In this document: positions 16,277-25,048 of the stretch, in pieces
How positions within the stretch are numbered: the first letter of the stretch is position 1
Layout: each line of letters starts with the position of its first letter
Origin: Anaerolineaceae bacterium
GTDB lineage: Bacteria; Chloroflexota; Anaerolineae; Aggregatilineales; Phototrophicaceae
NCBI GenBank assembly: GCA_007693385.1
Contig: REDR01000063.1
Location: 1-64,000 of the forward strand
Length of the DNA: 64,000 bases
Reading direction: 5' to 3'
Notes under the pieces: model-generated
What the model was told of the DNA's origin: nothing
What the model saw: the letters and a program-made list of their open reading frames with translations, nothing else
The model's database searches: none
Made by a program: the position numbers and the translations under genes

Positions 16277-18250
16277 TCATTCGATGCCCAGCCATTCGTG
16301 CAATTGGCGGTTGAGCGCGAGACAATCCGCGCCGAGATAGATGAACGCATCGACTCCGGCAGATTTCAGCGCGTCGATCTGCTCTTTGGGATAGCCGGCC
16401 AGCATGACCGGCATATCGGCGTCCTCAGCCCGCAGTGTTTCGATAAACGGCGGCACATTCGACGGGTAATCGTCATCCATGCCGCAGATGACGACGGCCA
16501 CCGCGCCGGATTCCAGCGCCGCGTGCGCCGCGTCTTGCGCCGTCTCGAAGCCTGCCGGATAAATCACGTCGAAACCGCCCACCGCGAGGAAGCCCTGCGC
16601 GAAATCCGCCCGCGCTTTGTGTCGCCGCAACGCGCCGAGATTGGCGAGGAAGACTCGCGGCGTTTCGCCAACCGTCTCCGCATGACGACGGGCGGCGGCT
16701 CGCAGTTCCTCAAACGGCCCCGCGAAGCGGACGGGCGCGGGCGTGGTGGCGGTTGTATCCGGCGCGTGCAGACCGTCGATCATGTCGTTGATCGCCAGCG
16801 ATTGCACGCCGCCCCGCACCGCGTCGATGATCGTCTCGTAGCGCGTCAGGTCGATGTCGTCAATAGCTGTGGTCGGGGCGTCTGCTGGCTGGCGTCCGGC
16901 GATGAATTCCGGCTCGCCGCGCACGTCGCCGCCACCGAGATCAACGTACATATTGACGCCGACCAGCCGTTCGCGCCGCGTCGCATAACGCGCCGAGCGT
17001 CCGGCGGCTTGCTCCTTCAGCGCGGCGTGAATCCGCCCGTCAGTCAACGCGGCGACGATGCCGCCGTCCGCTTCGATCTGCTGGAACGCTTCCCACGCCG
17101 CCTGCCCGACGGCAGACGTCAGGTGTTCGACGGCGTAACTGCCGCCCGCCGGATCAATCACCCGCGACAGGTTGACTTCTTCCTGTAGGATGATCTGCTG
17201 ATTGCGGGCGATGCGCCGTGCGAATTCATCCGGCACGCGCAGAATCTCATCAAATGGCGCGACGTGCAGAGCATCGACGCCCGCGATAGCGGCGGATAGC
17301 GCCTCTGTGGTGGTGCGGAGCATGTTGTTATAAGCGTCGAAACGCGCTTTGTTGGTGTTGCCCGTCGCGGCGTAGACGTGCATCATGGCGGATTCGTCAT
17401 CACCGCCGAAGGCGCGGACGACATGCGCCCATAGCAGACGCGCCGCCCGGAATTTTGCGATCTGCATGAAGAAATCCGCGCCGATACCCAGCGCGAACGT
17501 CATCCGCCCGCAGGCTTGATCGACGCTCAGGCCGCGTGCGGTCAGTTCGCGGATGTATTCCGCGCCGGTTGCCAGCGCGTAGGCGATTTCCTGCACCGCC
17601 GTCGCGCCCGCGTCGTGATAGCGGCGGGTGTCAATCATCACGGTGCGGACGTTCGGCGCACGATCCAGCGCGTAGCGCGTCAGCGCGGCGCTGGCGTCAT
17701 AGGCGGCTGATTGGCGCACCATGCCCAGCTTGACCAGCGAGCCGAGCGGATCGAAGCCGATGAAGCCGCGCAGGGTGGCGGGATCATCAGCTAGCGCGAA
17801 GATCATCGCGCCTTCCGCGAGTCCGGTCTGCGCGATCAACGGCCACGCAGTCAGATCAATGTCGGCCAACGCCTGACGCATATCGTCTATTGTGCCGATC
17901 ATCGGCTTAAAGCGCGTGATGTTGATGGCGGTCTGGCCGCGTTCTAAATCGTGGCGGAGCGCCGCGTTGAATTGTGCCGGATCGCGGTAGGCGATTTCCT
18001 GCGCGATCTGCCACGCGGCGGGCGTCGCCGATGTGCCGCGCACGAACGGGAATTCGCCGGGCAGGGTGTGCTGATGTGCGATGTGGGCGCTGTGTTCGGC
18101 GGTATATAGCGGCTGTAGGGTGATCGCTTCGGGGGTGCGCGTGGTCAGCTTGTCGAAGGGTGCGCCCTTCAGGGATGCGATGGCGACTTCGCGCCATTCT
18201 TCAAAAGTGGGTTCGCGGAATTCTTCAAAAGTCAATTGTTCGTCAGTCAT
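16277..18250 (-). CDS. mutA: Methylmalonyl-CoA mutase, small (non-catalytic) subunit
   Basis: 657 residues from the chosen ATG. It opens with FEEWREVAIASLKGAPFDKL, the usual small-subunit entry, followed by a mutase barrel (RFKPMIGTIDD, QEIAYALATGAEYIRELTARG) and a C-terminal flavodoxin-like domain that lacks the DxHxxG cobalamin motif (VFLANLGALRRHKARADFAQ), as expected for the inactive partner. The track starts at 18304, but ATG 18250 has AGGGG 9 bases upstream and fits the family N-terminus. It is first in the two-gene mutase operon. Heterodimers of this type are common in bacteria and in many Chloroflexota. Confidence 0.93.
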   Translation of the reverse strand: MTDEQLTFEEFREPTFEEWREVAIASLKGAPFDKLTTRTPEAITLQPLYTAEHSAHIAHQHTLPGEFPFVRGTSATPAAWQIAQEIAYRDPAQFNAALRHDLERGQTAINITRFKPMIGTIDDMRQALADIDLTAWPLIAQTGLAEGAMIFALADDPATLRGFIGFDPLGSLVKLGMVRQSAAYDASAALTRYALDRAPNVRTVMIDTRRYHDAGATAVQEIAYALATGAEYIRELTARGLSVDQACGRMTFALGIGADFFMQIAKFRAARLLWAHVVRAFGGDDESAMMHVYAATGNTNKARFDAYNNMLRTTTEALSAAIAGVDALHVAPFDEILRVPDEFARRIARNQQIILQEEVNLSRVIDPAGGSYAVEHLTSAVGQAAWEAFQQIEADGGIVAALTDGRIHAALKEQAAGRSARYATRRERLVGVNMYVDLGGGDVRGEPEFIAGRQPADAPTTAIDDIDLTRYETIIDAVRGGVQSLAINDMIDGLHAPDTTATTPAPVRFAGPFEELRAAARRHAETVGETPRVFLANLGALRRHKARADFAQGFLAVGGFDVIYPAGFETAQDAAHAALESGAVAVVICGMDDDYPSNVPPFIETLRAEDADMPVMLAGYPKEQIDALKSAGVDAFIYLGADCLALNRQLHEWLGIE

Positions 18251-18322
18251 AAATATTTTCCCCTGATGCGGTCTGATGCTCTCACGGTCAGGCGACGCGA
18301 ACACCGCCGACGCCTACATTGT

Positions 18323-18353
18323 ATTGTACGTGTCGGCAGGGTATCCGGCGCAA
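18323..18353 (-). promoter_or_regulatory. Candidate promoter of the mutase operon
   Basis: On the minus strand TTGCGC (18353-18348) and TACAAT (18328-18323) are separated by 19 bases, a little long. No cobalamin riboswitch is apparent in the 113-base leader region. Confidence 0.3.
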
Positions 18354-18363
18354 CCGACCTTTG

Positions 18364-19368
18364 TCATTTATTTTGGTTACCTAACGCCTTTTCCGATTTG
18401 CGGCGGCGATAGCTGACCGGCGGCTCGATGTGGTTCTCGCGGTGATAGGCGACGATACGCGCTAAATATTCGCTCACCGGCGTGTAATTCATGCCTAGCT
18501 CCTCTTTGCTCCGCGTGTTGTCTAGCTCGGACATCCACAGATCGCTGAACGGTGAGCAATCCGGCAGGAAGCCGCGCCCTTCCAGCGTATCGCGCTCGAT
18601 ATAGCGGATGTCGGGCTTTTTGCCGATGGCCTCACCGAGCAGATGCAAGAACTGAGCGATGCTCAGTGTCTCGTCCTGACTGATGTTGTAAGCGCGGCCT
18701 TGGCCGATGCCGTCTTGCAATAGCGTCATGATAGCGGCCACGACATCGCCGCCGTATACATGGCGCAACGGATGATTCGGCGTCTGTGGCACCAGCACCG
18801 GCCCGCCGTCCTGCACGCGCAGGATGTAGCCATACAAGCGGCGGAAAGTGTCGCGCTCGCTGTTGACCATCGGTAAGCGGAGCGTGGTCACGGGGAAATC
18901 GCCCGCCGCTTCTGCGCGGTACAGCGTGTCCTCAATGGCGCGTTTGCCCATGCCGTAGCGCCATTCTTCATGATCGTATGTGTTCGGCTGTGGTTCGGGG
19001 ATGAGGTCGCCGTCGTAGTCGCTTTCGACATACGGGCGGTTTGCATTGTCGCGCACCAGATACACCTGCCCGCTACTGATGGCGATGTAGCGATCCACGC
19101 GCCCCCTGAACAGATCGACCACCGTTTCGGCTTCGTGTTCTTTGTACAGCGCCATGTCGATCACCGCGTCGAAATCGCGGTTGGCGACGGTGCGGTGCAT
19201 CTGACGGGCGTCGGTGCGATCACAGATCAGCCGATGTACGGAATCCGGCAGATCGACGGGCGTCACGCCACGATTGAGGATCGTCAGGCGGTGGCCTTCG
19301 GCGATCAGGCGTTGCGACAAAAAATAACCTGTATTTCGCGTTCCCCCAATAATCAATATATTTTTCAT
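18364..19368 (-). CDS. NAD-dependent epimerase/dehydratase family protein
   Basis: 334 residues with an extended-SDR Rossmann opening ILIIGGTRNTGYFLSQRLI (residues 4-22) and later VIDMALYK, YIAISSGQVY and GGDVVAAI. The catalytic Tyr-x-x-x-Lys of typical members is not obvious at the usual site; the Ser of YIAISSGQVY is present and a Tyr follows within that segment, while YGMGKRAIEDTLY may supply YxxxK. It probably acts on a nucleotide sugar, or is an RNA-binding relative. It is separated by 110 bases from the mutase promoter region, with no operon partner. Confidence 0.78.
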   Translation of the reverse strand: MKNILIIGGTRNTGYFLSQRLIAEGHRLTILNRGVTPVDLPDSVHRLICDRTDARQMHRTVANRDFDAVIDMALYKEHEAETVVDLFRGRVDRYIAISSGQVYLVRDNANRPYVESDYDGDLIPEPQPNTYDHEEWRYGMGKRAIEDTLYRAEAAGDFPVTTLRLPMVNSERDTFRRLYGYILRVQDGGPVLVPQTPNHPLRHVYGGDVVAAIMTLLQDGIGQGRAYNISQDETLSIAQFLHLLGEAIGKKPDIRYIERDTLEGRGFLPDCSPFSDLWMSELDNTRSKEELGMNYTPVSEYLARIVAYHRENHIEPPVSYRRRKSEKALGNQNK

Positions 19369-19486
19369 ATTCTTGCAGGTCGCTCCCTGTGCGTTCCAAT
19401 TGTACGGTTAATCCGCAAACAATTATACGCGGTTTGCCCTATAATGTCTGTATAATCACTCGCATTTTTCTCGACAAGGTGGACGC

Positions 19487-20326
19487 ATGACCAAGTACCA
19501 GAAATTGTTGCCGATCATTGATGAACTACTGGCCGACACTGACGCGCTACTGGCGGGCGGATATGGTGGCATCGCCCGCGACGACGAAGACATGCGCGAC
19601 GACACATTGAGCATTCAAGAGGGCGGCGTCGCGTTGCGTTCCGCGCTGGATGATGTCGTGCGCGGTGACGATGAGCTTATCTCCACGATGGCGCATGATC
19701 TGCGCGGCATGTTGAATGTCGTCATCGGCTGGGCGGAGATTATCGTGCAGGGTTTGAACGGCGAATTGACGCCGGAGCAGATGACCGTTTATCGGCGTAT
19801 TCTGGATAGCGGCGTATTCCTGTTGATGCAGACCGACGCCATCATCAGCTACAGCCGCGCCAACATCGGCACGCTAGGTCTGCGTGTGCAGGAAATCCAG
19901 CCCGATAGCATGATCGGGGCGCAGTTCCGTTGTTACGATAACCAGAAACCCATCGCGGTGACGCTGGATACCAGCGCCGCGCCGTCTACGATGCACGCCG
20001 ACATCACGCGATGCCGTCAGGCGATTTATTACGTTGTTCGCAATGCCGCTGATTATGGCGCGGATGAAATTCGCGTGCGCTTGCATGAGGCCGACGCCGC
20101 GTTATGCGTGGTCGTTAGCGATGATGGGGCGGGTATCGCGCCGGAGCATCTGCCGCATGTCGTCGAGCCGTTCTATCAGATTAACCCTGACCAGTCCGCC
20201 GGCGTCGGTCTGGGCTTGACGCTGGCGCGGACGTTCGCGGAGATGCAGGGCGGCCAATTCAAGCTGGAATCATCGTCGGCGGGGACGACCTGCACGTTGC
20301 ATTTTCCGCTACGAGTCGAACTCTAG
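19487..20326 (+). CDS. Soluble histidine kinase (HisKA-HATPase)
   Basis: 279 residues with no membrane segment or clear sensor domain. The first 60 residues are acidic with no family match. The phosphoacceptor helix is STMAHDLRGMLNVVIGWAEI (about 66-85), and the ATPase domain shows VVRNAADYGADEI, VVSDDGAGIAPEHL and GVGLGLTLA. AAGGTGG lies 6 bases before the ATG. It converges on the PhoB-type regulator gene and the two overlap by 18 bases, an unusual layout for a possible cognate pair, since partners usually sit in one operon. Its input is unknown. Confidence 0.85.
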   Translation: MTKYQKLLPIIDELLADTDALLAGGYGGIARDDEDMRDDTLSIQEGGVALRSALDDVVRGDDELISTMAHDLRGMLNVVIGWAEIIVQGLNGELTPEQMTVYRRILDSGVFLLMQTDAIISYSRANIGTLGLRVQEIQPDSMIGAQFRCYDNQKPIAVTLDTSAAPSTMHADITRCRQAIYYVVRNAADYGADEIRVRLHEADAALCVVVSDDGAGIAPEHLPHVVEPFYQINPDQSAGVGLGLTLARTFAEMQGGQFKLESSSAGTTCTLHFPLRVEL

Positions 20327-20995
20327 CTTATAGCCGATGCCCCAAACCGTCTCGATGGTGGGCTTCATGCTTTCGAGCTTCTGACGCAGGTGGGCGATGT
20401 GAACATCAACGGTGCGCGTCTCGCCGAAGAATTCATACCCCCACACCAGTTGTAACAGTTTCTCGCGGCTGAAAACGTGACCTTTCTCGCGGGCTAACGT
20501 CAGCAGAAGGTCGAACTCTTTCATCCGCAGGTTGACCGGATGATCGTCTATTTTGATCGTGCGCCGCGACGGATCAATGTGCAGATTGCCGATGCTGACC
20601 ACTTCGGACTCGTCGCTATCCGGGTCCGGCAGAGGCACGCGGCGCAGGATTGCCCGCACACGGGCGACCAGTTCTTTCGGATTGAACGGCTTGGTCAGGT
20701 AGTCGTCCGCGCCCATTTCCAGCCCGGCGATCTTGTCGGCGTCGTCGGTGCGGGCGGTCAGCATGATGATCGGCACGTCGGACTGTTCGCGTACCTGACG
20801 GCATACATCGAAACCCTTCATTTCGGGGAGCATCAGATCAAGCACGATCAGCATATAGTCGTTCCGCAAGATTCTATCGAGCGCGTCGCGCCCGTTCGCG
20901 CTGGTCTCGCATTTATAGCCGGCGTTTTCCAGATAAGATTTTGCCAGTTCAACGATGTGTTGCTCGTCATCGACGATCAATATGGTATCGCTCAT
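20309..20995 (-). CDS. OmpR/PhoB-family response regulator
   Basis: 228 residues. The receiver domain (1-120) starts TILIVDDEQHIVELAKSYLE, has the phosphoacceptor Asp in LIVLDLMLPEMKGFD, the conserved Thr in IMLTARTDDADKI and Lys in DDYLTKPFNPKEL. The winged-helix DNA-binding domain (about 130-228) contains LRMKEFDLLLTLAREKGHVFSREKLLQLVWGYEF and RTVDVHIAHLRQKLE. AAGGA precedes the ATG. A perfect 11-bp tandem direct repeat lies over the proposed promoter, as expected for OmpR-type binding sites. The gene converges on a kinase that may be its partner. Confidence 0.94.
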   Translation of the reverse strand: MSDTILIVDDEQHIVELAKSYLENAGYKCETSANGRDALDRILRNDYMLIVLDLMLPEMKGFDVCRQVREQSDVPIIMLTARTDDADKIAGLEMGADDYLTKPFNPKELVARVRAILRRVPLPDPDSDESEVVSIGNLHIDPSRRTIKIDDHPVNLRMKEFDLLLTLAREKGHVFSREKLLQLVWGYEFFGETRTVDVHIAHLRQKLESMKPTIETVWGIGYKLEFDS

Positions 20996-21016
20996 TTTGT
21001 TGTTCCTTTTCGCTTG

Positions 21017-21038
21017 TTGTAGTATTGTTGTAGTATTG
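21017..21038. promoter_or_regulatory. Tandem 11-bp direct repeat, candidate operator of the PhoB-type regulator
   Basis: TTGTAGTATTG occurs twice back to back, with no mismatch and an exact 11-base period. OmpR/PhoB regulators bind head-to-tail direct repeats with one helical turn (about 11 bp) between half-sites. The repeat lies 22 bases before the regulator start and overlaps its proposed -10 element, so autorepression is possible. It also lies upstream of the divergent lutA-like gene. Confidence 0.5.
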
Positions 21039-21062
21039 TACTGTGATAGTGGCCGTTGCCAA
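21035..21062 (-). promoter_or_regulatory. Candidate promoter of the PhoB-type regulator gene
   Basis: On the minus strand TTGGCA (21062-21057) and TACAAT (21040-21035) are separated by 16 bases. Confidence 0.45.
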
Positions 21063-21089
21063 AGCAGAAAACAGCATTAGGTTTAAGTT

Positions 21090-21857
21090 ATGAGTGAGAT
21101 ACACAGACCATCACCGCGCCATAAGCCCGTCGCGCTGTTTGTGACGTGCATGGTCGATATGATCTATCCCGATGTGGGCAAGGCTACCGTGCGCCTGCTG
21201 GATCATCTGGGCGTGCCGGTCAGTTTCCCCGCCGGTCAGACCTGTTGCGGGCAACCGGCATTCAATGGCGGCTTTCACGATTCAGCGCGACCTGTCGCCC
21301 GTCAATTCCTGCGGGCGTTCCGCACGGCGGAGGTGATCGTCGTGCCGTCCGGCAGTTGCGCGTCGATGATTCGCCACTATTACCCGCAACTGTTCGCCGA
21401 TGACGCCGCGCTGTATCCGCTTGCGGTGCAGATCGCCAGCCGAACGTGGGAGCTGAGCGAATATCTGGTCGATGGGCTGGGGATTGACGATCTGGGCATC
21501 ACGCGGCCTCCGGTGCGCGTCGGCTTTCATGACGCCTGTCATGGACTGCGCTTGAGTGGCCTGCGTGAGCAATCGCGGCGGCTGGTGGCGAATGTCGGCG
21601 GGGTGCAGGTGGTTGACCTGCCGAACGCTGATGCCTGCTGTGGCTTCGGCGGGCTGTTCTCGGTCAAGATGCCAGCCATCAGCGCCGCCATGCTAAAAGA
21701 TAAGCTAGAAGGCATCGCCGCTATTGACCTTCTGCTGACCGGCGACTGCGGCTGTATCGCGCAGATTGACGGCGGCCTGCGCCGCATCAGCGCCGACGAT
21801 CCGCGCCGCGTGCCGGTGCAACACATCGCCGAATTCATCGCGGATGGGTTAGGTTAG
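21090..21857 (+). CDS. lutA: LutA/YkgE-type Fe-S-binding oxidoreductase subunit (CCG domains)
   Basis: 255 residues with two cysteine-rich CCG domains: QTCCGQPAFNGG near 50-61, FHDACHGLRLSGLREQ near 146-161, and DACCGFGGLFSVKM near 181-194. It matches LutA/YkgE of the LutABC complex, which oxidises L-lactate through iron-sulfur clusters; similar subunits occur in glycolate oxidase and heterodisulfide reductase-like complexes. LutB is not in the window, and a LutC-like gene lies 21 kb away (42562-43248). The assignment to lactate is from the family only. The ribosome site is weak. It is divergent from the PhoB-type regulator. Confidence 0.85.
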   Translation: MSEIHRPSPRHKPVALFVTCMVDMIYPDVGKATVRLLDHLGVPVSFPAGQTCCGQPAFNGGFHDSARPVARQFLRAFRTAEVIVVPSGSCASMIRHYYPQLFADDAALYPLAVQIASRTWELSEYLVDGLGIDDLGITRPPVRVGFHDACHGLRLSGLREQSRRLVANVGGVQVVDLPNADACCGFGGLFSVKMPAISAAMLKDKLEGIAAIDLLLTGDCGCIAQIDGGLRRISADDPRRVPVQHIAEFIADGLG

Positions 21858-21884
21858 TGATTGATTCAGGAGCGATAAAATACG

Positions 21885-22415
21885 ATGGCCGGAATAAAGT
21901 GTGAAAATTGTGGCGCGATAAATCGTGTCGGCGAAGTTTTCTGTCAGACGTGCAGTTGCTCGTTGATTGACGATGTTAGCCTATTGGAAACCAGCAACTT
22001 CGATGATTCCGACGACTCCGATGATTTCGACTCGTTTCATGATGCCGGTGGTTATGTGCCGTACAGCTTGATGCTGGTGCTGGTGATGGACGAAACCAGC
22101 GAAGACATCAGCATTGATCCGCAGGACGGAGGGAGCGTGGTCATCGGGCGGGTAGACCCCGAATCGCAGACGACGCCCGACATCGACCTGAGCGACTTCG
22201 GCGCTTACGAGCGCGGCATCAGCCGCAATCATGCCCGCGTCACCCGCGACGGCGAGACGATCTACTTGCAGGATTTAGGCAGTAGCAACGGCACATTCAT
22301 CAACGGCGCACGCCTGCATCACGATCACCCGCGCCAGCTCGTCGAAGGCGACCGCGTGCGCTTCGGTCAATTGGGCTTTCGCGTGCGTTTCGTGCCGTCC
22401 GTCGTCAGCAATTGA
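21885..22415 (+). CDS. Zinc-ribbon/FHA-domain protein
   Basis: 176 residues. An N-terminal zinc ribbon (CENCGAINRVGEVFCQTC, CxxC...CxxC) is followed by an acidic linker (FDDSDDSDDFDSF) and an FHA domain at about 75-170 with the signature IGRVDPES, GISRNHARVTR and LQDLGSSNGTFINGARL. FHA domains bind phosphothreonine, so it would be a target or adaptor of a Ser/Thr kinase; none is in this window. AGGAG lies 12 bases before the ATG. A second FHA protein is encoded at 32306. The 3' end overlaps the convergent trehalose-phosphatase gene by 11 bases. Confidence 0.9.
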   Translation: MAGIKCENCGAINRVGEVFCQTCSCSLIDDVSLLETSNFDDSDDSDDFDSFHDAGGYVPYSLMLVLVMDETSEDISIDPQDGGSVVIGRVDPESQTTPDIDLSDFGAYERGISRNHARVTRDGETIYLQDLGSSNGTFINGARLHHDHPRQLVEGDRVRFGQLGFRVRFVPSVVSN

Positions 22416-23202
22416 GCGCGACCAGCCAGCCTAAAAACGCCTCCACATCGGGGATGCCCTGCGCGGTATAGTCGGCATTCTCGATGACGGCTGGCGGCGT
22501 CTCCGCCGATTCGACCCCCACACCCACCGCATAGCATACGCCGGACTGTCGTAAAGCGGCGGCGCTCTTCAGCGCGTCGATGTCGGTGGTGTCGTCGCCG
22601 ATATAGACCGCCGCCGTCAGGTCATATTCGCGCACCAGCGCGGCGAAGGCACTCCCCTTGTTGGTGTCGATGGGTGGGCGCACCTCATAGATCATGCGCC
22701 CCGCGAACGTGCGTAAATCGTGCGCGGTTTCGATCTGCGCCATGACCGGATGCAATCGCGCCTGTACCGCGTCATGGTCTTCCGCCTGCCGATAATGCAC
22801 GGAGAGCGTCGCGCCTTTGTCCTCCACCCACGCGCCCTCAATGCCGACTAGCGCCGATTCGATGCGAGCGATAGCGGCCTCTAAATTCGGGCGATAAGCG
22901 CGGACATCGGGCGGGATTTCTACCGCGCCATCGCGCCAGCGCTCCATGCCGTGATTGCCGACATAGACGGCGCCCGCCACGCCGACGCGCTCGCGCACAT
23001 CCGCCGCGCCGCGCCCGCTAATCACGCCGACGAGCGGCAGGGCGGCGGCCAATCGCGTCAGGTGCTGGCGGGCGGTCTGGCTGACCTGCGCCGCGTCCGG
23101 CACATCGACAATCGGGCTGATCGTGCCGTCCACGTCAGTGATGACGCCCAATCGCGCTGTTTGGGTGAAGGCGGTCTGCGTTTTGAGTGCTTCCCAGTGC
23201 AT
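22405..23202 (-). CDS. otsB: Trehalose-6-phosphate phosphatase
   Basis: 265 residues of the HAD superfamily. Motif I is LGVITDVDGTISPIVDVP (nucleophile Asp within DVDGT), followed by GVISGRGAADVRERVG, then YEVRPPIDTNKGSAFAAL (the KG of trehalose-phosphatases) and motif IV AVYIGDDTTDIDAL. It removes phosphate from trehalose 6-phosphate to give trehalose, a compatible solute. Length fits OtsB. AGAGGA precedes the ATG. No trehalose-phosphate synthase (otsA) is in the window, so the substrate would have to come from a gene elsewhere; a related sugar phosphatase is a minor alternative. Confidence 0.88.
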   Translation of the reverse strand: MHWEALKTQTAFTQTARLGVITDVDGTISPIVDVPDAAQVSQTARQHLTRLAAALPLVGVISGRGAADVRERVGVAGAVYVGNHGMERWRDGAVEIPPDVRAYRPNLEAAIARIESALVGIEGAWVEDKGATLSVHYRQAEDHDAVQARLHPVMAQIETAHDLRTFAGRMIYEVRPPIDTNKGSAFAALVREYDLTAAVYIGDDTTDIDALKSAAALRQSGVCYAVGVGVESAETPPAVIENADYTAQGIPDVEAFLGWLVALNC

Positions 23203-23242
23203 AGTGTTTCCTCTGTTTTTCGGGCGTTATGCCGTCCGCGTG

Positions 23243-23950
23243 CTAATCGTCATAAGACCGGATGCGGTCTGCCGGACGGCGCGGCGGCGCTGATGGCGGC
23301 TCGTCGTCGAAGTAGTCGGCTGTGATCGGCGTCTCGTCGAATGTCGGGCGGACGTGTGGACGCTTGACGGGGCGCGTGACCGGATGCGGGATGAACAGGC
23401 GGATGAACTCGGTCAATGGGCCGGTTGCTCCGGCGACGATCACGCCAGCCAGCGTCAACCAGAAGCCGGAAGCCACCACCTGCGCCGCCAGAAAACCATC
23501 GTAGAAGCGATACATGATGAATGATGGCACGATCACATTGGCGGTCAGGCCGAAGACCACACCGAACACGATGAACAGCGCCCGAAAGCGGCTGGGCGGA
23601 TACAGTGGCCGCCCGATGATGACCATGACCAGAGCGGTCAGCGCGGCGAAGGCGTGGCCGACACCTAGCAAGACCACACTGAAGATCGCCAGCGTCGGCC
23701 AGTAGTCCGCGATGATGTCGCGTGCCGCGTCGCCCATGCCGCGCAGTAAATCCGGCGATAGCTCCTCGCCGATCAGTAGCAATTGCGTCTGGAACTGGTC
23801 GAGCGTCAGGCGGGCGAATTCGTAACCACGACGCGGCGCATCGACGGAATCCGGCAGGGTGCGCCAGTCCATCAGAAAGAAGCCGTAGAAGATGGCGGCG
23901 ACTCCGCCCGCGTACCCGACGAAGATCAACAATCTGATGGCACGGTTCAT
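23243..23950 (-). CDS. Four-helix membrane protein of unknown function
   Basis: 235 residues with about four membrane segments: LLIFVGYAGGVAAIFYGFFL (about 6-26), LAIFSVVLLGVGHAFAALTALVMVII (about 87-112), ALFIVFGVVFGLTANVIV (about 124-141) and FWLTLAGVIVAGATGPL (about 161-177). The C-terminal tail is cytosolic, proline-rich and charged. I do not recognise a family. GGAG precedes the ATG. It lies 40 bases upstream of otsB on the same strand and could be co-transcribed. Confidence 0.65.
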   Translation of the reverse strand: MNRAIRLLIFVGYAGGVAAIFYGFFLMDWRTLPDSVDAPRRGYEFARLTLDQFQTQLLLIGEELSPDLLRGMGDAARDIIADYWPTLAIFSVVLLGVGHAFAALTALVMVIIGRPLYPPSRFRALFIVFGVVFGLTANVIVPSFIMYRFYDGFLAAQVVASGFWLTLAGVIVAGATGPLTEFIRLFIPHPVTRPVKRPHVRPTFDETPITADYFDDEPPSAPPRRPADRIRSYDD

Positions 23951-24019
23951 CGCGTTACGCTCCGTATGATCTAGCCGACATTTGATGATCTCATTTTACC
24001 GCAAATCGTCGGCGCTGTG

Positions 24020-25048
24020 TCATGCGTCATCCACCGGATAGCCCAATTCGACGGCGCGTTCAAGGTCGCGGACGGCGTTCTCATTCTCGCCGAGCGCCTG
24101 ATACACACCGGCGCGATTGTAATATGCGATGGCTGATTCCGGCTGTAGCGTCAAGGCCAGCGTGAAATCACCGAGCGCGATGTCGTGATTGCCCTGCTGA
24201 TAATGCGCGACGCCGCGATTGATGTAAGCGGTGACGAACGACTCATCCTGCGCGATGGCGGCGGTGAAGTCGGCGATGGCGTCGTCGTATTGCATCAGCG
24301 CGAGATGCGCCATGCCGCGACTGTTGTAATTAAACGGATCGGCGGGGGCGTGGGTGATGGCCTGCGCGTAATCGGCGAAGGCGGCTTCGTGGTCGCCGCG
24401 CCCGAATAACAGCATGGCGCGGTTGTGGTAGGCGACGGCGAAATTCTCCTGCAAGCGGATGGCGCGGTCGTAGTTGACGCGGGCGGCCAGCACATTACCG
24501 GCGTCGGCGTACAGATTGCCGCGCTCGAAGAAAATCGGGAAGAAATCCGGATCGAGGCGGGCGGCGCGGTCATAATCGCGCAGGGCGGCGTCAACATCGC
24601 CGTTCAATTCAGCCATGCGCCCGCTATGATACCAGACTATCGCGGACTGCGGCGCGAGTTCACGCGCCCGTGCGATGTCGTCGTCTGCCGCGTCGCGCTC
24701 GCCGCGTGTCAGATGCAGGCGGGCGCGGAAGGCATACGCCAGCGCCGAATCCGGCAGTAGGTCGAACGCCTGCGCTTTGTCGTCGTCGGCCAGATCGAAG
24801 TCGCGCCGGATGCGATAGATCGAGCCGCGATAGATGTAAGCCTCCGCCAGCGCGTCCGCTTCTTCGTCGCCCGCGTCGATGATGTCGGAAAGAGCGTCCA
24901 GCGCGGCGTCGTAGTCGGTCAGCCAGTACAGCAAGATGGCGTCATCCAGCGCGGACGGCGCGGCGGCGGAAGCGTCGTCGTCCGCCTGTGCGCCACCGGC
25001 CACCATCAACGCGACGAGAATGAACAGCGTGGTCATCAATCTTTTCAT
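24020..25048 (-). CDS. Exported tetratricopeptide-repeat protein
   Basis: 342 residues: signal peptide (MKRLMTTLFILVALMVAGGAQA) followed by about eight or nine TPR units of 34 residues, for example AYIYRGSIYRIRRDFDLADDD, AVAYHNRAMLLFGRGDHEAAFADYAQA and AIAYYNRAGVYQALGENENAVRDLERA. TPR arrays give binding surfaces for other proteins. It is downstream of the VWA gene on the same strand, so it may belong to the MoxR/VWA unit, but 140 bases separate them. GAGGG precedes the ATG. Confidence 0.88.
   Translation of the reverse strand: MKRLMTTLFILVALMVAGGAQADDDASAAAPSALDDAILLYWLTDYDAALDALSDIIDAGDEEADALAEAYIYRGSIYRIRRDFDLADDDKAQAFDLLPDSALAYAFRARLHLTRGERDAADDDIARARELAPQSAIVWYHSGRMAELNGDVDAALRDYDRAARLDPDFFPIFFERGNLYADAGNVLAARVNYDRAIRLQENFAVAYHNRAMLLFGRGDHEAAFADYAQAITHAPADPFNYNSRGMAHLALMQYDDAIADFTAAIAQDESFVTAYINRGVAHYQQGNHDIALGDFTLALTLQPESAIAYYNRAGVYQALGENENAVRDLERAVELGYPVDDA

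Noticed and set aside
16298-17188. A 296-aa plus-strand reading frame opposite the mutase small subunit
   Set aside because: Shadow ORF with Arg/His-rich, low-information translation; the minus strand encodes the mutase.
18251-18363. Cobalamin riboswitch upstream of the mutase operon
   Set aside because: No B12-box (GCCACTG-type) or matching structure is visible in the short leader.
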